NCBI GenBank assembly: GCA_021399445.1 | Contig: JAJTUQ010000004.1 | Coordinates: 4,092,001-4,156,000 of the forward strand | Reading direction: 5' to 3' | From: Xylogone sp. PMI_703 | Taxonomy: Eukaryota; Ascomycota; Leotiomycetes | DNA: 64,000 nt | The notes under the pieces: generated by a model | Database searches by the model: none | The model's input: the letters and a program-made list of their open reading frames with translations, nothing else | Told to the model about the DNA's origin: nothing | Shown: piece by piece, positions 59,892-64,000 of the stretch | How the letters are laid out: each line of letters begins with the position of its first letter | Position numbering within the stretch: the stretch's first letter is position 1 | Position numbers and translations under genes: made by a program

Positions 59892-60777
59892 CAATATTAG
59901 GAATTGTTATTTCAATGTTCATCTTTACACGGCCTAGGAATTAATGCATTGGGAAGGCATCGGGAAAGCATCAGGAAGGCGTTGAGAATAGAATTCGGAC
60001 GAGAAACTTCCGTGATAAGAATTTTAATACTGTTGACTGGAGCTAATCAATCTACGAAATTGCTAAGTTGTGGGTAGTACCAGTATCCTTATTAGTACTG
60101 AGGATGCATCGAATTCCGATCCTTAGGAGATCTGCATCAAGGATACAAATTCTCAAAATCATTTATATATCATAGGGCCAAGCGAAGAGTTTGTTGAATG
60201 GAAGTAGTCTAGAGTATCCGCGGGATCTGCTCTAAAACCATACTGTGGAGCGGTTCAAGTGGAAAAGTTGCGGAATGATATCCGATATCCGACAAGATTC
60301 TGGAGGAACATCTTCCACGGTCCGCTTAGGGAGGTGACTTGGGACCAGCGGAAATGGAAGGAGACGTGCAACAAAACTTTTGGCCACGAGGATGTCTCCC
60401 AGCGTGCCGGATAAGATCTTATTCGCCACTAGATGATTGGTCACTGCTTACTCCGCGCAAACAAACTCCCGATGATGTAGCCGACGTGCGGGAACCATTC
60501 CCCTTCCGAATAGCTGCTCAGGAACATTCCGGGGATGGCACTGGGTATTTGCAGAGTTTCTTGGGGGTTTCAACTTTCTCTTTTCTAACTATTCTCTCAT
60601 CTTGGGGTCGACTTAGCGTATTTTGGAGGAGTTGTGTTTCTGTTCAGATTTTCAAAAGAATAGTACGATTTCTACCATCCCGAAGTTAGCAAGGAGTCCG
60701 AGTACCCTTCCCGGAATATCTCCAGGTTCTCCAGATTTCAAATCTACCGAATTCATACCTCCCTTAACTTTATCAAA
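59892..60777. promoter_or_regulatory. Upstream region of the thiolase gene
   Basis: 886 bp between tandem genes. I looked for the fatty-acid response core CCTCGG/CCGAGG used by FarA/FarB-type regulators and did not see a convincing copy. Short open frames here have no motif. Confidence 0.5.
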
Positions 60778-62040
60778 ATGTCGGGTGCAATTCGAAAAGG
60801 ACTGAAAAATATCCTCGCAAAGGATCCTTCGGACGTTGTAATTCTCTCATCTCTTAGAACGCCTGTAACACGATCCTACAAGGGCCACCTCAAAGATGCC
60901 TACCCAGAGGAGATGCTTGCCACCGTCCTTAAAGCTACTCTTGCACAGAACCCAAATTTGGATCCTGCCCTCATCCAAGATGTAGGAATCGGAACTGTGC
61001 TTTCTGAGCTTGGTGGCTCGAAAGCCGGCCGCATGGCCATGAATCATATTGGGATTCCCACCAGCACCAGCTTTTATACAGTCAACAGAGCGTGTGCTAG
61101 TGGGCTTACAGCCGTTACTGCTGTAGCGCACCAGATTGCTACTGGAATGATCGATATAGGTATTGGAGGTGGTATGGAAAGCATGACGAAGAATTATGGT
61201 TCCAAGGCTATTCCCACAAAGTATTGGGATGAATTGAAGGAGAGCCCTGTTAAGGACGCACGAGACTGTGTAATGCCTATGGGACTTACCAGTGAGAATG
61301 TTGCAGAGAGATATGGTGTGAATCGAGCGGATCAGGACGCTTTTGCCGTGGATTCGCATATGAAAGCTACCAAAGCAAGAGCAGAAGGCTTCTTCGACAA
61401 GGAAATCGTTCCAGTGCATACAAAGTACCAAGAGGTGGACAAGGCTGGGAACCCCGTTGGTGAAGAGAAGTTAGTTACAGTCACCCAGGATGACGGTATT
61501 AGAACAAATGCTTCGTTGGAAGGAATGGCCAAGTTGAAACCTGCCTTCAAAGAGAATGGCACATCAACCGCAGGAAATTCCTCTCAGATCTCAGACGGTG
61601 CTGCAGCAACCCTCATGATGCGACGAAGCACTGCTACAGAGCTCGGTCTTACGTCTTCCATCATTGGCAAATGGGCTGGCTCACAAGTTGTTGGCTGTGC
61701 CCCTGATGAGATGGGTATTGGCCCTGCTCTTGCGATCCCTAAAGTGCTGGAGTACACAGGTCTTACTAAGGAAGATATTGACCTCTGGGAAATCAATGAA
61801 GCATTCGCAAGCCAGGCTCTCTATTCGATAAGGAAATTAGGGTTGGAAGATGCGCTAGCAAAGGGAAGGATCAACCCCAAGGGCGGAGCTATTGCCTTGG
61901 GACATCCACTTGGAGCTACAGGAGCAAGAATGCTCGCAACTTTACTCCCGGAGCTAGAGAGACAGGGACTGCAGACTGGTGTTGTTAGCATGTGTATTGG
62001 AACTGGCATGGGGATGGCTGGTGTGTTTGTTCGAGAGTAG
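60778..62040 (+). CDS. 3-ketoacyl-CoA thiolase (acetyl-CoA C-acyltransferase)
   Basis: Intronless, 420 residues. Thiolase landmarks: the nucleophile Cys106 in TVNRACASGLTAV, WEINEAFASQ near 340, His376 in GGAIALGHPLGATGARM, and Cys406 in VVSMCIGTGMGMAG. The enzyme cleaves 3-ketoacyl-CoA with CoA to release acetyl-CoA, the last step of beta-oxidation. The N-terminus (MSGAIRKGLKNILAKDPSDV) resembles the mature part of peroxisomal thiolases (Pot1/Fox3) just before the first strand, but I see no clear PTS2 motif and the C-terminus VRE is not a PTS1. NRACASG also differs from the usual NRQCSSG of the peroxisomal enzymes. It may be a paralogue with another location. The ATG has AAA before it, a good context. 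Confidence 0.9.
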   Translation: MSGAIRKGLKNILAKDPSDVVILSSLRTPVTRSYKGHLKDAYPEEMLATVLKATLAQNPNLDPALIQDVGIGTVLSELGGSKAGRMAMNHIGIPTSTSFYTVNRACASGLTAVTAVAHQIATGMIDIGIGGGMESMTKNYGSKAIPTKYWDELKESPVKDARDCVMPMGLTSENVAERYGVNRADQDAFAVDSHMKATKARAEGFFDKEIVPVHTKYQEVDKAGNPVGEEKLVTVTQDDGIRTNASLEGMAKLKPAFKENGTSTAGNSSQISDGAAATLMMRRSTATELGLTSSIIGKWAGSQVVGCAPDEMGIGPALAIPKVLEYTGLTKEDIDLWEINEAFASQALYSIRKLGLEDALAKGRINPKGGAIALGHPLGATGARMLATLLPELERQGLQTGVVSMCIGTGMGMAGVFVRE

Positions 62041-62752
62041 ATTGATAAAGTATGATGAGTATATGGTGTTACGTTGCATTGGTTTATGATTAGGACGATC
62101 AATACGGCATGTTAGAACTTTGTATATATCTCTCGTAAACTTGCATGAATAGGTTGGTTTTCTGGTCATTCCGGCAGGCAAAAATATATTTCATTTACAG
62201 ATGTGCATTCTCAGAATTAAAAGGTATATTACTGTGTCAATTCATTCTTCTAGCCTCTTCTTAGCCATCCAACATCTGACCGGCTCCTTTAACATCACTT
62301 CTGAGAATCGGACATGAGATTTGTCATGGCTGGGAATATATACAGGTACCAAATGGTATTGCAAGAACTTCTCCACAATGATAATTGTTCTCATTTAGGC
62401 ACCGAGAAACTTCCCCTCACCTCTAAGCTTGGTCATATTATCTTCATACAACAAATGTAGAAGATAGCTGAACATCAGCGACGCAACTGGAAAGACACTG
62501 GGATACCCGAGTTCTGATCTATGAAGCTCGTTGGTAGGAGTTTCACGAAACTTGATTCGAATTGGATTGTAGGTAAATCCGAATTTGACTTAAATTTTGA
62601 ACGAAATTGGCCCCCAAGTTCCAAAAAAATAGTTCGAATCCGATTCGAACAATCCGGACTGCAGGCACAAACTCCTGCAGAAGCTCCTTTCTCATTGAAG
62701 ATTCTCAGCACGGCAACTCGTCGAGTAGATCGAGAGCAGCCATCCGGTGGAT
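62041..62752. other. Convergent intergenic region with TTCGAA-rich patch
   Basis: 712 bp between converging genes. Between about 62550 and 62660 there are several TTCGAA/ATTCG words, including a perfect 9-bp inverted repeat (listed separately). No gene recognised. Confidence 0.55.
62632..62650. repeat. Perfect inverted repeat
   Basis: GTTCGAATC, one base C, then GATTCGAAC. The two 9-bp arms are exact reverse complements. It contains a tRNA box-B-like word but the flanks do not form a T-arm. Confidence 0.8.
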
Positions 62753-63748
62753 CTATCCACATTGGTAGACAGGCGTTTCAGTGTTCCAATACGCATATAG
62801 ATTCTTATTCCCCTTCCGATCAATCTTGCCCTGCCTTCGTCTCTCTTCTTTTTGAATCTTCGCAGCCTGCTTATATTGCGTCGCCAGGATTGAGCGCTGC
62901 TGAGATGTAGGTAAGTGCATCAGGCTACTACGGTCGTTTGCGCTCATGTTTGCCAATTGGTATGTCACCATTGCCCTCTCTCTTTTCTCTCTCTTCGATA
63001 ACAGTTGTGTGTCATGTGTATCTGGGTCCAGCTCCTCGTTGCCAGAAGCCTCTTTATCGCTGGGTGCCGTCTGAGAGTATTCTAGTCGTGAAGCCGAGGT
63101 CCGAGTTCGACGGCGTAATTGGGTGGATGATGGTCCTGCTTGTGTCGATGAATGCTTTGAAATGATTTTACCCGATGGTAACCGGATCGAGTCTTCGTCA
63201 ACCAGCACTGGCTTTGGACTTAAGTTTGTTGCTATCTCGTCCTGGTCGCTCCTAATATCATTACCCTCGATATCACTCTCTGCGTTGTCTTCCGACTCAG
63301 AGAAGTCGTAAAACTGAGCAAACTCCGAGTCTTCTGATATATCGAATCGGCAGTGGCCTTTACCGGTCATATGTTGTTGTACAGCTTGAACGGTAGCTCT
63401 TTCTGTTCCGCACTGTATACATTCTCGGTATCCAGAAATAATGAGATGCAGATACTTGAAAAGAGTCTCAAGGTCGACGACTAGATGTTCTCGATCTGGA
63501 ACGAACAAGCCATGTGATTTCTGCATATGCATTACACTGTCTGTGAAACTTGGGGACAAATTTGGGCAGAACAGGCATTGTCTGGGTGTGAATGGTTGCA
63601 TGTCCACACCAGGAACGTCGATTGACATCGTGGAGGAAGTGGGTGCAGAGCTGGTTTCCGGATTTGATGATAGAAGACTCATTGGTAAAGTCGATAGCGG
63701 TACAGTTGTGGTTGAAGTCGTCGTAGTTATTGTTGTCGTTGTCACCAT
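62753..63748 (-). CDS. Divergent Rei1/Reh1-like C2H2 zinc-finger protein
   Basis: Single exon, 331 residues. After a Thr/Ser-rich start it has two zinc fingers: C58, C61, H74, H79 in CLFCPNLSPSFTDSVMHMQK with SHGLFVPDREHLVVDLETLF, and C110, C113, H126, H132 in CIQCGTERATVQAVQQHMTG with KGHCRF. The acidic EFAQFYDFSESEDN and LPSGKIISKHSS follow. This order is the central part of Rei1/Reh1 (ZNF622), cytosolic factors in late 60S subunit maturation. The usual first N-terminal finger (YTC..C...H...H) is missing, and the end NLYAYWNTETPVYQCG replaces the conserved basic KH(F/Y)-containing tail. Upstream sequence to the window edge has stop codons and no obvious missing exon. It may be a diverged paralogue rather than the main Rei1; expression is unknown. 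Confidence 0.8.
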   Translation of the reverse strand: MVTTTTITTTTSTTTVPLSTLPMSLLSSNPETSSAPTSSTMSIDVPGVDMQPFTPRQCLFCPNLSPSFTDSVMHMQKSHGLFVPDREHLVVDLETLFKYLHLIISGYRECIQCGTERATVQAVQQHMTGKGHCRFDISEDSEFAQFYDFSESEDNAESDIEGNDIRSDQDEIATNLSPKPVLVDEDSIRLPSGKIISKHSSTQAGPSSTQLRRRTRTSASRLEYSQTAPSDKEASGNEELDPDTHDTQLLSKREKRERAMVTYQLANMSANDRSSLMHLPTSQQRSILATQYKQAAKIQKEERRRQGKIDRKGNKNLYAYWNTETPVYQCG

Positions 63749-64000
63749 ATCAATGAATTCGAAGTAGTTGTGATTCTAGGCCTAGCTAAAGTTCCAATCT
63801 AATTGCTATGCTCGGGCGATGGGATTATTGTATTGCTGGATTAAATGGTCATAGATTGAGTAGGATTTCTATCTGTTCTATAGGTGTTTATATAGTTGGA
63901 CAACGTCCGATTGAGCGATACAAGCTTCCACAGCCTGCTCATTCAATGATATCAAGCATATTCTCGCTATACCGTGGGTTGCCGTGTTGAGATGATTCCA
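63749..64000. other. Region upstream of the Rei1-like gene
   Basis: 252 bp to the window edge. It has several short repeats of TATAGGTGTTTATATAG type AT-rich sequence but no coding exon I can support. Confidence 0.5.

Noticed and set aside
62632..62650. Perfect box B word (GTTCGAATC)
   Set aside because: The flanking five bases on each side do not form a T-stem and there is no box A at the right distance.

Overview
The window looks like nuclear DNA of a filamentous ascomycete (Pezizomycotina). The protein-coding genes carry few, short introns (mostly 42-120 nt) with GTRAGT-type donors and CTGAC/CTAAC-like branch sites, and the gene set (TOR, Rtf2, Dpm3, Sip5, Trf4, a dysferlin-domain peroxin, Vip1-like RRM protein, several conserved fungal orphans) is typical of that group. 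I cannot fix the class or genus from the sequence alone. I found no bacterial-type operon, CRISPR array, intact transposon, rRNA or convincing tRNA.

Layout. 1-3.2 kb: the 3' part of YIP1 (ER-Golgi traffic), DPM3 (dolichol-phosphate mannose synthase anchor) and ribosomal protein eL13. 4.3-11.8 kb: a complete TOR kinase in six exons on the minus strand, sharing a 275-bp divergent promoter with RTF2 (12.1-13.0 kb). 13.7-16.1 kb: a proline/serine-rich protein with a BTB-like region. 16.1-22.8 kb: a 6.7-kb stretch without a supportable gene, rich in GTAC palindromes. 22.8-26.5 kb: a large disordered protein. 27.4-29.3 kb: glucosidase II beta. 29.6-38.8 kb: an unrecognised nuclear-looking protein, an oxidoreductase-like mitochondrial protein, a Pex24/Pex30-type peroxin and a Trf4-type poly(A) polymerase. 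40-43.4 kb: a Ser/Pro-rich orphan whose start is broken by one base, then DAHP synthase with a Gcn4/CPC1 site. 44.5-47.2 kb: Sip5. 49.6-53.3 kb: Ara2-type D-arabinose dehydrogenase, a 68-residue two-exon protein behind a stress-type promoter, and a Vip1-like RRM gene. 56-59.9 kb: a coiled-coil orphan, a Cox14-like membrane protein and a DUF2458-like protein. 60.8-63.7 kb: a thiolase and a divergent Rei1-like zinc-finger protein.

Most genes are housekeeping: growth control (TOR, Sip5), translation and RNA surveillance (eL13, Rei1-like, Trf4), N-glycosylation (DPM3, glucosidase II beta), secretion (YIP1), aromatic amino acid synthesis and lipid/sugar oxidation. They do not form an obvious gene cluster.

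The most unusual locus is the Vip1-like gene at 52.0-53.3 kb. Its last intron, which has strong splice signals and leads to a short Pro-rich terminal exon, is open in frame. If retained, it would add two tandem seven-cysteine modules with identical CxC-x6-CxC-x4-CxC-x2-C spacing, very like fungal metallothioneins. One gene could therefore make either an ordinary RRM protein or an RRM-metallothionein fusion, depending on splicing. This is read directly from the sequence; expression and function are inference.
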